Assembly: GCA_030762935.1 (NCBI GenBank)
Contig: CM060895.1
Location: 41,654,001-41,718,000 of the forward strand
Origin: Hymenopus coronatus
Lineage: Eukaryota > Arthropoda > Insecta > Mantodea > Hymenopodidae
Direction: 5' to 3'
Length of the DNA stretch: 64,000 bases
The stretch's first letter is position 1. Every line of letters starts with the position of its first letter. The notes beneath the pieces were generated by a model, which saw only the letters and a list, made by a program, of their open reading frames with translations, was not told where the DNA came from and did no database searches. Shown here piece after piece: positions 1 through 11,403 of this stretch. Position numbers and translations under genes: made by a program.

Positions 1-943
1 CTTGAGATTCCACCGTTGCCTTGACAGGCAGGAACTCAGGGGAATAGTTATCTGAGCTAGATACCTGAGCGAAAGTACTGCCAAGGGTGCTAGCCACGTC
101 AAAAGGATCGACTACAGCGCCTCCCGCTGTTTTAAGACCGGCGATGGGCATTTGGGTCGATTTTCCAGTCACACGCCGTAAATTGTTCCATACGACAGAG
201 GAAACTGCATGTCGGTTGAAAGATGCTACAAATTTACTCCAGGATGTCTTTTTGCTATCCTTAATAATTTGTCTCGCTTTGGTACGCAGTTTTTTTTTTG
301 TTTTTTTTTTTTGTATTGTATTAGATTATCTAGTGTAAGGCGACGGTGAAAGATCCTGAGAGCACGAATGCATTCAGTCCACCAAGGTACCGGAAATCGA
401 CGGGTTTGGCCAGTCGAACGCAGAATGTATTGCTCAGCAGCGGAAAAAATTTTATCTGTGAGATGGTGGACTAAATAGTTCACAGAGTCGTGTTCATCGG
501 AGTTAAATTCAGCCAAGCGGAAATACAGTTCCCAGTTGGCTTGATTTAAGCGCCATCTAGGTAAACGAGTGGAACATACAGCATGTGTCAAAAGACTAAT
601 AAGACATGGAATCTGGTTACTACGAGTGAAAATCAGATGATATTCCAGGATAGCGAGAGCGCTAACTGTGGGGAACAAATCACTATGCCAAGGTGTGAAA
701 AACTATGAAAGGCGTCAGAAAGGAAGGTTGGCTCTCCGGTGTTCAGGAGACCAAGATTTATTGTGTCCAAGAAGTCTGCAATTAGCTAACCTCTCGCACA
801 AGTCCGAAGGGAGCCCCAAAACGGGTGGTGGGCATTGACGTCCCCTACCAAAAGAAAGTGTTGGTAGCTGGGAAACGAGGTGTTCTAAATCAGTGTGTGG
901 GAGGTCAGGAAGATATATATTGCAAATGGTGAAGCTAATCAAT

Positions 944-1177
944 TTTAGCAGTGTTTAACACCCACTTTAAGTGTTTATGGCACAGCAAGCGGTGACACTG
1001 ATACATGAATGATGGAGCACCGGTGGAATGCGATGGCGGGGGAAACCGCAGCACTCAGAGAAAACCCGCCCCAACGCAGCTTTGTGCACCACAAATCTCA
1101 CATGCGGTCGCTTGGGATCGAACCCCGGCCGGCTAGCTGAGAGGCGAGTGCTCTAACCACTCGGCCACGGCGCGGCC
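944..1177 (-). mobile_element. tRNA-derived SINE, copy A, full length
   Basis: On the minus strand it begins with a tRNA-like head (GCCGTGGCCGAGTGGTTAGA as box A region, GGTTCGATCCC as box B). A GC-rich body follows, with a conserved stretch resembling GGTTTTCTC...GGTTTCCCCCGCC, and a short tail. It is flanked by a perfect 12-bp duplication, AAGCTAATCAAT, at 932-943 and 1178-1189. The insertion splits the endonuclease region of LINE copy 1. The head is not a functional tRNA gene, because the body runs straight on from box B. Confidence 0.92.
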
Positions 1178-1673
1178 AAGCTAATCAATGGTAACGTAAT
1201 TCTTTCAGCGACAGATTGTATGGGTACAGATTCTGCGTAGACATCATCTCTGACAAGCATATTGGTGCCCCCATGAGCAGGAACACCCTCCGCCGGTAAT
1301 ATACCACACCCTACAGAGGAGTACTGCCTGATTATAACGTTGTCTGAGGACGGAGCTTGGTCTCTTGCAAACATACAACCAAAGGCTGAGTCTGCGGGAG
1401 CGACAATTCAAGCTCTGGTCAATGTGGTCTTATTCCACTATGTTCCTCTGTAGAATAGACATGAATATTATGGGATAATTTCTATATAGAAACGCGTTTC
1501 TGCATATTGGGTCACGCTGGTCGGTTTCATTTATTTTTTTTAGCCGTCGGACTAACGCCTTCTTCAGGAGCACCATCCTGCCGCTTACTGTCCCTGTTGC
1601 AGCGAAGGCAGAATCCTTCTGAGAACCTTGAACTAATCAGAGATACTGATCGGCGAAGATGGTCGTCACCCAT

Positions 1674-2354
1674 TCATGCTGCCCCGCCCCCGCCCCCAGA
1701 AGATTCCTCAGAAGACGATCGACGTGGAGTGTTGCGTGAACTTTCCTGCCCCTTAGATGTTGTGGGAGTTGACTTAACCCTTTGTTTTAAAACGTCGGTG
1801 CGAACATAGCAGCTTTGGCAGATGTAGGTGCCGACAGAGGTTCTCGTAGATTTTGAGTGCTTTGTTAGCGGCCTGGCGATGGTGGTCCCGTTAATATCGC
1901 AAGTTTGAGTAGCGATTTCCCTTCGGTGTACCGGTTTAACTACTAGTGAGCTATATATACCGGACCGCGGGATAGAGGGTTGGCGGATGCACAGGGCCCT
2001 CCGGGCTTCCAAGAAGAACACCTTCTCTTTAACCCTGATTTCCTGGATCGCCCGCTCTTCTCCACAACGGGGACAGTCGCGGGTAGTTGTCGAAAGTTGA
2101 CCGCCGCAATTAAAACAAAATGGAGTTGATGTGCACGTTCCATCGTGCATGACATCACCACAGTTAACACACATAGACCGACCAGAACAAAAATCACTTG
2201 TATGCCCAAAGCGCTGGCGCTTATAGCATCTTAGTGGGTTCAGGATATAGGGCCTAACCTCGATGGCCTCGTACCCCGCCTTAATCTTTTGAGGGAGATC
2301 TATCCGAACAAAAGTAAGAAAAAAGGTGCGGTTAGGCATGAATTCGCCATTCAT
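1674..2354 (-). pseudogene. LINE ORF1 (gag-like nucleic-acid-binding protein), partial
   Basis: A 226-residue open stretch of the LINE ORF1 protein, which packages element RNA. After a short RNA-binding-like segment ending in YILNPLRCY come three zinc knuckles of CCHC type: one starting CYKRQRFGHTSDFC, one CVNCGDVMHDGTC and one CFNCGG with a late Cys. This knuckle triplet after a YIxNPxRC motif is characteristic of ORF1 of Jockey/I-superfamily LINEs. The C-terminal third is Ser/Thr rich and ends in Gly and Ala residues. The N-terminal part continues in another frame to about 2758, so at least one frameshift separates them. A related, shorter ORF1 remnant lies at 14115-14760. Confidence 0.8.
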
Positions 2355-3203
2355 TTTCTGCCGAACCCGATGTACAGATGTGACGCCTTGATCTGAGAGA
2401 TTTTCTTGAATTTCTTCGGCACTTTAACCGTCCAGGGCACGGGCGGTGACCACACGGCGTGAGGTGTTCAATGTCCTGTGCATAATAACCTTCACTGGGG
2501 TAGCTGCCTAACATATGGGCTTTTAATAGGTTGGTTACCTGCCCCGAACGGGGATTCAACTTCCACCAAAAGCGTGCCGTTTCGAGCTCTTATACACGAT
2601 TTTACGGGGCCAGCGATCTTATCAAGCCCCTTTTGTATAGCAAAGGGACTCACCGTAATAAAGTTTTTTCCTTCCTCTGTCCGACTAATTACCAAGTAGC
2701 GAGAACCACTTCTTTTACATATTTTACTAGGTTTTAAAGATGGCTTGTTTGTACCCATATAAAAGGTTTTTATTTCATCCCCCAGTGCTCCCCACCCACC
2801 ACGGAGCCCAATAAGGGGTTATCCCACTGGGGTGATAGGGCTACACAGGTGATATAGCAGGCTCGCCGTCCCACTCACCCTGGAGTTCGGTACAATACCT
2901 AGCCCTGGCCGATAGACTAGGTGTGGCTTAGTGCTTAGCCTCCCGTTTCAAGCGAAGAAGAAACCAAGAACACTATCTTGTGCAATCTAGGGGGCGATCG
3001 TTAAATGCCTTTTAGTAGCGAACGAACTGTAAAGATAAAATACCATACCAAGGTCATCTTTGAAATTGGTTTCAGTAGGTAAAATAACCTACCAAAACTG
3101 ATATTAAGGTCAACAAAACCTATTTAAATCAAATCAAATGTACAAGCACTAATATGAGGTGTGTATATATGAAATCAATGTTTGCATGTTTCTTCGTTTT
3201 CAG

Positions 3204-3358
3204 TTGCTTCCAGAAAGCTTCTGGTGCAAAGTAAGAACCGAATATAATGACCTATCACATCTGACAAAGACTTTGGATTCCTGTATTTCCAAAATGGTCC
3301 TGATGTCCTTCGCCAGTAACTTATATTTCATATGTGGTCAGCTTCTTCACAGTCTCAG
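3204..3358 (+). CDS. Gr: Sugar-type gustatory receptor, internal exon (first visible exon)
   Basis: Exon of a seven-transmembrane insect chemoreceptor that gates cations in gustatory neurons in response to sugars (family knowledge). It opens after a TTTTCAG acceptor and ends before GTATTT. The translation holds FWCKVRTEYNDLSHLTKTLD followed by a hydrophobic segment containing MSFASNLYFICGQLLHSL, which matches the transmembrane region of Gr64/trehalose-receptor proteins. It ends in phase 2 (AG) and the next exon starts with one base (C), so they join to a Ser codon. Upstream exons are not in the window; LINE copy 1 fills the sequence to the left edge. No disabling change is seen. Confidence 0.82.
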
Positions 3359-4822
3359 GTATTTGCTATTTTTGATAATGTTTATATATGCACTTACATT
3401 ATTGGCACTTGTAAAGTGTTAAAATATTTACACAATAGTTGTCCAACAAACTTATTCTGTGTGGCAATTTGGCGACTTTGTTGCTATTTCTGCTTTCTGT
3501 TAGAAAAGGATTTACTCTTTTAGAGTCTAACGACAAATAAGGCGACATTTTGAGCTAAAAGCACGGAAATTTCGTAGTGTTAAATAAAATAGAAACTGGA
3601 AGCAGAAAGCAACAAGTGCTCCAATATACATGATAGGTTGCTACGCAGCGTCACGACGTGGCGGTTACAATCTACGGCAGTAAACGGAATTTAGAAGAGG
3701 ATTATTGAGTTTCCATGAGGAAATACGTGCAATCGTGCTTCTGTGCTGATGATTTTATAAACGCGATTCTTAGTTAGGGAGTTTAAAACTAATACCAATA
3801 TAGAATAAGTTTTACAAGTGAAAAGTGGTTAACAGTGGGACCATACTTAATTACAATGCTACTAGCCACTAATTACCATTAATCTCTCCCTTTTGAAGAA
3901 AAACTATAAAAAGTTTAGAGTAGTGGCTAGGAAAAATCCCTAAGAGGCTGGTTACAGTCTGTAAGCACAGACAAATCAAGAACATACTGTCCTTACTGTC
4001 GAATTGAAAAATACGCCAAATTAAGCGATATTGGACGATTACTATACTGGAGCACAAATAGAATTCTGATCCCCATAATTCAGCAAAACACCCATTTACA
4101 ATAGAAAGTCCTGAAATGCACACTCGTGAAGCTGGAGGAAGGCTTAACACGTTCACTGCTGCGGAATACTATTCTATTTTAACTTACGAACAGTTAACCG
4201 ATGCATTAAAAGGCTTTCTCAGAGTCGGTGCTAGTCGTCACTTCTCTATACCACCCTACAAAATGTACGGAAATTATAAGACACTAGCTGTACATTTTGT
4301 ACATAAACTTCTCAATGATCTGGGCGGTCAAAACTTCAGTCTTATACTCGATGAGTCCACTGATAAAATTGCGAACGCTAGGACCTTTGAAGAATTCGCA
4401 ACGGTACTAGACCAAGACTGGAATGAAGATGTATATCAGTCAACCCAAATTATAATGGGAAACCCAGTTAGGTTAAAAGGGGATATTGCGGTATTAATAA
4501 ACACTGGTGATTTAGGACAACAGGGATTAGCAAAGAAACTGAAGGAAGAAAATTCGACTAGTTTTTATTTATTAGATCAAAAATTAGAGGACGTGGAATG
4601 TGTCAGTACGACTACAGTTAGTAGTGGTGGTGGTGGTAGTAGTACTTATTAAATTTTTACAGATAGTAAGAGTTTTGAAGCTACTTTATGTTTTGTATTA
4701 CTTAATGTGTGTACATATGGACGGTTTCAGGCTTAAAAGGGACGCCATTTTCATCTCCCCCTTCAATAAATTGAAGTATTTTGCAATGTACATCTCTGGT
4801 TAAAAGGAAATAACTGAAAATA

Positions 4823-4869
<47 letters not shown>

Positions 4870-5990
4870 AATTAAGCTGTTACAAAGAAATCAGTCCGAT
4901 ATAAAATACGTGGAGTAAGAGAATAAAATGACCTCTTTTACCCAGACCAATTTTTTTCTTACCTGTACGGATAATCAGTCTAACTTATTCCCTTTTAAGT
5001 TAGCATTATGAATAGTACATAATATTATATACGTTACATATTTTATTCATATGTTGTACAATCTGGCATCGTATCAGCATTGTCAAACTTAAGAAAGTTT
5101 CATTTTTCATTGTTGAGATAGTATTGAGGCTGTATAAATCCTGTTTCAGATGTGTTTGAATAATCATGTTTCCTACTAGTAACCAAACACTTTGGACATG
5201 ACAAGAAAACATATGTAAAAGATGCTGCTATGATTCAGTTTGTCTTTAACGGCATTGCATACATCTACAAGTTCACTTATGGAAGCAAATGAATCACTTC
5301 GAATCGAGCATATTGTCGTCACTGCTGTCTTTAGCAATGACGAGTCTTGTGGATCTTGATTGCTAACCACAGCCCGATGAAAAAATGAACTTACCAGGGG
5401 GAAACAAACTGCAAAATATTCACAGCGCCAACATCTCTAAAGTAATAACAGTAGAATAGCAAGACAGGAGAGGAAAAAGTGCAGGAGCTTTGAAAAAAAG
5501 CTATGGTACTGAAAGAGGGAAACATTAGCGAAAGATCATTCATTGTGCCACCTAAGATGCCGTCTGAATTGTAAAGATAAAATTAGTGAAGAAACAGTTT
5601 ATTTGAAGCTTAATGGAAAATGGGTTGCCATGATAGATCACATTTTTTAGCAGGACTATTAAATGTAATTACCCTAAAATCTACAGAAAGAGAAGAATGG
5701 CACCAGAAAAAAGAAAAAATACGACTGGTTACCTATCAATATTATGCTCCTATAGATGGAAGAAATATCAAATTTAAGTCCTATTTTCTCTTAATGAGAC
5801 ACCCAATTTTTTGTAGATCCTTTATTAACAAACGCTAGAATATCCAGAAAATTCTTAACTCCTAATAAGCATGGCAAACTTTCAGCACCAAATAAAATAA
5901 GCCAATATAGAATTCAGAGATTCCACAGGTTTTTCAATTCCTTACCACCTTATGAGAGTCGCCATTCCCGAAAGCAGTGTAGTAAAAAAT
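3359..5990. other. Intron sequence with a possible hAT fragment; otherwise nothing recognised
   Basis: First part of the intron between the first two receptor exons. A 178-codon open frame at 4116-4652 (+) contains FSLILDESTDK, which resembles the first catalytic-Asp region of hAT transposases. The rest of that frame is not recognised and ends in a Ser/Gly run encoded by a GGT/AGT repeat. A TA dinucleotide repeat lies at about 4824-4866. The remainder is AT rich with no gene-like signal. Confidence 0.4.
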
Positions 5991-5994
5991 ATTC

Positions 5995-7080
5995 ATCAGC
6001 TTATTGTGATGACGATGATTGGTGTTTAAGGGCGCTCAACTACAAAGGTTATTAGTGCCTTTAGAAAATAAAACTCTGCTAAAACTAGATATAAAAGCAC
6101 ATTTAAAATAAAACGATCAAATCCCAAAAAGCGGCCAGAAATAATAAAACAAAACCAACAAAAAACAAAGCAACTATAGAACAATCAACGGCGAAAGCCA
6201 TAGATGAATCTAGGAACTAAGGCTGCACAGTAGAACAGGAGATAAAATAATAAGACACATACATACCACTCCAAAGTCTGCCGTGAAAGAGCATAAAATC
6301 AAAGTAAAACTAGATCCTTAACGCAAATATTAATTTAATGAAAATTTAAAAACTTTATCTACCAGGTAGTATCGATCAGGACGCACGAAAGCAATTGCAT
6401 AGTGGCTCGTGGTGACGTTAGACGAGCACGAACTACCAAAATATACGGAAGAAACCGCTTCGCAACAGAGCAGACAGATATGTGGAGGTTCCTTCTTAAA
6501 CAAACGCGTAAGTTGCCAATGCGCAAACGAGTCAAAATGACCTCCTCATGATGAGATAGACGTGAGGAGGCTACGCAATTTTTAGGGAGGTCCTTAACTG
6601 CCCGACGTTTATTTCGGAGAGCTAACCATTCTGCACACCAACCCGAAAACACCGCTCTCCCACTACACTAACATTTTCGACTGTTACACGAGTTAGTATT
6701 ATACTGAGTTCCGTGATTGCCAACTTTGTCGTCAAATCCGCCAGTTAATGCCGGAAGTGTGCAAAATGTGGAGGACGTCCTGAATGCGCTGCACTAAAGG
6801 ATGGTAATTATACAACTCACGAATACACTAAAGAGCACTACGGGAATTACTAAGAATAAGATCCTCACCTAAGCTTTGCCGGCGAATATACAGAATGCCT
6901 CGTACACAGCATACAGCTCAGCAGAATAAATGGACGTGTAACTAGGCAAACCCAAATGTTTCGTCTGTGACATAAATGCATCCAACACCATCGGAATATA
7001 TACAAACACGGCCAGGATGATCAAAACTGTCATTGTAAAAATTACAAAAACTGGTGGATTCTGTGCCTAAAGCTTTGTTG
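5995..7080 (-). mobile_element. LINE copy 2 (3' end), 5' truncated
   Basis: The 3' end starts at about 6014 with the family's terminal block (GGGCGCTCAACTAC then TTATTAGTGCC), shared with 7835, 11430, 15570 and 18900. Going right it carries decayed C-terminal RNase H-region coding sequence, for example 6652-6359, which has GCCGAATGGTTAGC-like remnants of the LREVKDLPxxWVTSS motif shared with other copies. It is truncated near 7080, just before the second receptor exon. Confidence 0.75.
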
Positions 7081-7527
7081 TGAGATCAGGGCTCAGTTTG
7101 TACAAAACACTACGTCTATAATAGTATGTTTATAGGTATTCAATTACGAATTACTTTTGAACCTCTCGTTTCCATTTAGGAGTAGTTGTGTTAAAATTAA
7201 GCGTATTCTTTTCTTAGTTACTTAGATATATTAATCTCAATTACTCTTTTAACGTTTTAAATAGTTACACTGGGTGTAGGTAGGTTACGTGCTTCCTACA
7301 AAGCACCGTAAGCACTACCGATGGTATTGTCATGGCAGTTCGCCATCTCCCGTTACTTTTACTCAATTATGGAAAATGTAAGGAACTGGTTCTTAAAACT
7401 TCACTACTCAAACAAAAAATTAGGAGGGATACGTAACACCTAGTCTATGTTAAGCTCTGGGGAAGCATTTGCATGTCCTTTACAGTAAATTGTAACTCTG
7501 AAATAAGAATAATTTTGTCTGTTTCAG
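7081..7527. other. Intron sequence, nothing recognised
   Basis: Unique-looking AT-rich intron sequence between LINE copy 2 and the second receptor exon. It includes the polypyrimidine tract and acceptor just before 7528. No ORF or repeat was recognised. Confidence 0.5.
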
Positions 7528-7690
7528 CCCTTTAAGTACTACGCTGGATTACGTATACCGGTACTGGTCTTTCGTCTTCCTACTATTTCGAACAGTAATG
7601 GTATCATTGTATGCAGCAAGAATAAACGAAGAAAGTCTCCTTCCAAAAATGGTGTTATATTCAGTGCCTTCTCGGAGTTATGAAACAGAG
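7528..7690 (+). CDS. Gr: Sugar-type gustatory receptor, second visible exon
   Basis: Opens after TGTTTCAG with one phase base and ends in phase 0 before GTAAGATA. The translation contains VYRYWSFVFLLFRTVMVSLY, a transmembrane helix. Next comes AARINEESLLPKMVLYSVPS, closely like the intracellular loop of sugar receptors (xAxxINxES...VPSxxY). The intron before it is 4.2 kb and holds a hAT-like fragment and LINE copy 2. The intron after it is 7.3 kb and holds LINE copies 3 to 5. Reading frame and splice sites are intact, which argues for a functional host gene despite the repeat load. Confidence 0.87.
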
Positions 7691-7822
7691 GTAAGATACA
7701 CCTGTTCTGCTGAATGCCGACTATACTGTTATATAATCATTTGCAAAAAAAAAAAAAAAAATGATGGTTCAAGCAATAAATACCAGTCAACTAGACATAG
7801 TTTGTCTCTAATGCTGAAGAAA

Positions 7823-10800
7823 TGATGGTATTTAGGGGCACTCGACTACTATGGCCATAAGCGCCCTTATAGAAATAAGTTCCAATTAAAACACCAGAGA
7901 TGAAAGACGATGTAGAAACCAGAACAGACTAAACAGGTGGGTTAGGTATAAAATCCAGATAAAGGTAATCATGGTGAAGTCCACAGATGAACCCAAAACG
8001 GATTTTGTTGAAAGGGCCAAAGGATAAAAACAGGTGACTAAAACCAGTACCTCAGTTAAAAATAGCTAGTGAGAAATTCGATGTAAAAACTTTCGCCCCA
8101 TTAAAGCTGCTGGATAAAAGAAATAAAACCTAAACGCTTATTGTAAATGTCACCCGAGATAACGATAAAACCTTCTCTACCGCTCTGTGGTCATCAGCAA
8201 GAACCTCCGTAAGGGAAGCCGCCAGCTGCAAGGATGAACGAAGGGCTGCTAGAGCAACACACTAGCAGGACATGTACCGACAACGTCGCTCCACAGAGCG
8301 GTCAGATATGGGCCGATTCTTTTCTAAAAATGTGGCTGTATAAAAATTTAGTGACCAATCCGCAAAAGAGCCAATATAATCTCCCTCCGACGAGATATAC
8401 TAGAGGAGGTTACCCAGTTTACAGGCAGATCCTTAACTTCCCTGAGCTTGTTTATGCGGAGAGACGTCCATCGTCACGCCAGCACGAAAGCTCTGCCTTC
8501 CGCACAAGCCCGGAAAACCGCCGAGGTCATAAAAGGAATCATTCTACTGGGCTGCATTGCTGGCGTTTTAGCTGCCAAATCCGCCAGTTGATTATCCGCT
8601 AGGCCACGTGACCAGGAATCCATGCACACTCCATGTTGACACCGGAAGTGTGCAAAATGTGGAGGAGATCCTGGATGAGCTGCACGATAGGATGGTGGTG
8701 GTACAACTCGCGAAAGCTCTGTAGGACACTAAGAGAATCACTCATTATGAGGCAGCACCACGATTTCGACGGCGAACGTACAAAATAGCTCGATAGATGG
8801 CATACAGTTCAGAGTATAATGGATGTGCTGCTATGCAAGCTAAAAGTATGCGTTTTGGTCTCAGTAACAAAGGCACGCCAACACCGTCGGCGCACTTACT
8901 GCCGTTGGTGTATATACAGACGCGGTCACTGCAATGGGATAAAACTTCTATAAAACAAATACGGATACTAGATAAAGCCATAGCAGATTTCTCGTACACC
9001 GTCATCCTGAGATCTACATGGGATGCAGTACCTAACCAAGGGGTGTACACCATCTCTACTTGGAAAACATGCGAGGAAGTGACATGTTTCCGAAGCAATT
9101 CGCGGAAACGGAAACCTGCGCGCCTGGGACTGATTTACAAGTTGCCGTATCGTTCGTCCAGCACAGTATGGGGAAAAAAGGTCAAATGTTGGATGCGAAC
9201 GCATGCTCCGAATCCCAGAGCTATAATTACCCAGCAGGACATCACGCCGACATCGCAGACGGGGTTCTGCCAATTCGGCGTAGAGGCTAACAACTGGGCA
9301 GGTGGGAAAACCCCAAAAGCCGCACGGATGCCCTGATTATGGACTGTGTCTAGCCTTCTCAGCACAGATAGTCGTGCTGAAGAATACAAAATGCATCTAT
9401 ACACTAACTTGGATCGTATCAGCGCACGATAAAGACGGAGTAACACTGTCCGATTTGCTCCCTACGATTTGCCACTTATCAGTAAAATATTAAGAGAACG
9501 GTCACATTGTACTTTAAGCCGTGCTAAATGCGGTAACCATCATAGTTTCCGATCGAATATTAACCCCAGGAATCTCGCCTGATCTGCGAAAGGAAGGGAA
9601 TCTGGCCCGAATCAAAGAGAAGGCGCCATTCGCCACCCAGGGCGTTAATGCAGACTGCCTTCTCAGTTGTAAAACGAAAGCCTTTTTTTTAAGCTCCAAC
9701 AATAAAGATAGGTTGCGAACGATTAACCCCAGGAACCTTACCTCGTCTGCGAAGGGAAGTAAATCTGGCCCAAGTTGAAGAGTAGGAGCCATTCGCCACC
9801 TACGACGCGAGAAGTTAACGCAGACTGTCTTCTCAGGCGAGAAACGAAAACCGTCTTTCGAACTCCAATCATAAAGACTGTCCAAACACCGCTGCAGACG
9901 GCGTTCAAAAAACGGCGTACGCTGAGAAGTGCAGAAGGTGGCAACGTCGTCCACGAATAAACAAATAGAAACACTTGGGGCAACACAGTTCGAGATGGAA
10001 TTTATCGCTATAGCAAACAAACAGTGTCTTGCTGAGTACCGAGCCCTGCGGCACTCCGTTCTCTTGAATAAAATAGAAAAAACCGAGCCGACCCTAACTC
10101 GGAAGGCGCGGTGCCACATTAACTCCTGAATGAACAACGGTAGGCATCCACGGATAGTCCAGCTGTGGAGGGAGCGTAAAATCCCTGCCCGCCAACACGT
10201 ATCATACGCCTTCTCGAGGTCAAAAAATATCCCAACTGTTGGGCTGTTCTTCAGAAACCCGTCCAAGATCTGAGTTGACAGCGAGACAAGATAGTCAGTT
10301 GCTGAACGACGTTGTCGAAAACCACACTGGATGTTGGTCAGAAGGTTGTGGGGTTCCAGCCACCACACCAGCCGTGCACTGATCATGCGTTCCATCACCT
10401 TACTTACGCAACTGGCGAGGGAAATAGGACGTTAACTGGAAGGAAGATGGAGGACCTTTTCAGGTTTAGGAATGGGTATGATAGTGGCCTCCCGGCACTT
10501 ATCTGGAAAAGTGGCGTCAACCAGACACGATTATAGATCCCGAGTAGAAAAGTCTAACCATCAGGAGAGAGATGTTGCAGCATTTGGAGGTGGATACTAT
10601 CTGGTCCTGGTGCAGAGTGACACGAAGATGAAAGTGCATTGTCTAGCTATGCCAAGGTGAAAAGCCGATTATAATCTTCAAGGCTTCCAGAACGAAAGGA
10701 GAATCCTTGAAATTGCACCTATGCCTTAACTGAAGTCAGGGAATAATTGTCTGAGTTAGACACCTTCCTAAAGTGGTTGCCGCGTCAAACGAATCAACAG

Positions 10801-11403
10801 CAGGTGTTTTGAGACCGGCGATGGGCATTTGATGATTTTCCGGCCACACGCCGTAACATCCCATACGACAGAGGAAGGTATATGTCGGTTAAAATATGCT
10901 ACAAAATTACTCCAGGATGCCTTCTTGCTATCAATAATAAGTCTAGATTTTGCACGCAGCTTTTTATAGTGTTTTAGATTTTCCAGAGTAGGGCGACGCT
11001 GGAAAGCCCTATGAGCACGAATGGCATCTCGGCATTCGTCTGTCCACCAAGGGGCAGGAAAGCGACGTGGATGTCCAGTCGACCGCGGAACAGAAAGCTC
11101 AGCAACGGATATAATTGTCTCGGTGAGATGTTAACACCGAATCGTGCTCGTTCTGGTGGAAAACGGTTAAGCTGGAATAAAAGTTCCAGTTGGTCTGGTC
11201 TAGGCGCCATCTGGGTAAACGAGTGGAACATTTTATCTTGTGCTAAAAGAAAAATAAGAATAGGAAAGTGGTCTCTTAAATGCATGTCAGAGATGATATT
11301 CCATTGCAAGGAAACTGCCAACTGTGCAGAACAGACGGCTATATCCAAGTGAAAGAAACTGTTGAAGGCGCCAGAAAGGATGTAGTTTCACCGGTGTTCA
11401 GGA
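7823..11403 (-). mobile_element. LINE copy 3 (3'UTR, RNase H, reverse transcriptase, part of endonuclease), decayed
   Basis: The longest copy of the I/Jockey-type LINE here. From right to left: endonuclease-RT linker (11348-10974 region), reverse transcriptase (10398-9514), and post-RT and RNase H regions (9446-8745). RNase H is seen as IYTNGSKCADGVG and SELYAIYRAILYVRRR at 9098-8745. The 3'UTR ends in the GGGGCACTCGACTAC block at about 7835. The RNase H domain favours an I-like rather than a strict Jockey lineage. It is broken by many frameshifts. Confidence 0.85.
9514..10398 (-). pseudogene. LINE reverse transcriptase domain with internal duplication
   Basis: A 294-residue open frame covering the fingers and palm of a non-LTR reverse transcriptase. 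Visible motifs are CGFRQRRSATDYL (motif 2a region), GIFFDLEKAYDTCW (motif A, catalytic Asp) and CLFVDDVATFC (motif C, FVDD in place of the more common YADD or FADD). The end of the frame is abnormal. A roughly 180-bp segment coding for the post-motif-C region occurs twice, at about 9545-9700 and 9725-9870, and the second copy is frameshifted. No homologous continuation follows in this frame, so the gene is dead. Confidence 0.82.

Larger units (their letters stand above)
1..2995 (-). mobile_element. LINE copy 1 (I/Jockey-type, 5' part: 5'UTR, ORF1, start of ORF2), decayed
   Basis: Reads right to left. A 5'UTR-like block (about 2770-2995) recurs near 13.4 kb and 17.0 kb. ORF1 follows at 2758-1674 in broken frames. 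ORF2 then begins with endonuclease-like pieces (1374-1153 and 942-715) and a linker (678-226) carrying the PWWTECIRALR motif typical of the endonuclease-RT linker of non-LTR elements. The reverse transcriptase would lie beyond the left edge of the window. The copy is interrupted by a SINE at 944-1177 and by several frameshifts and stops, so it is dead. The same family recurs at least eight times in the next 24 kb, always on the minus strand. Confidence 0.85.
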
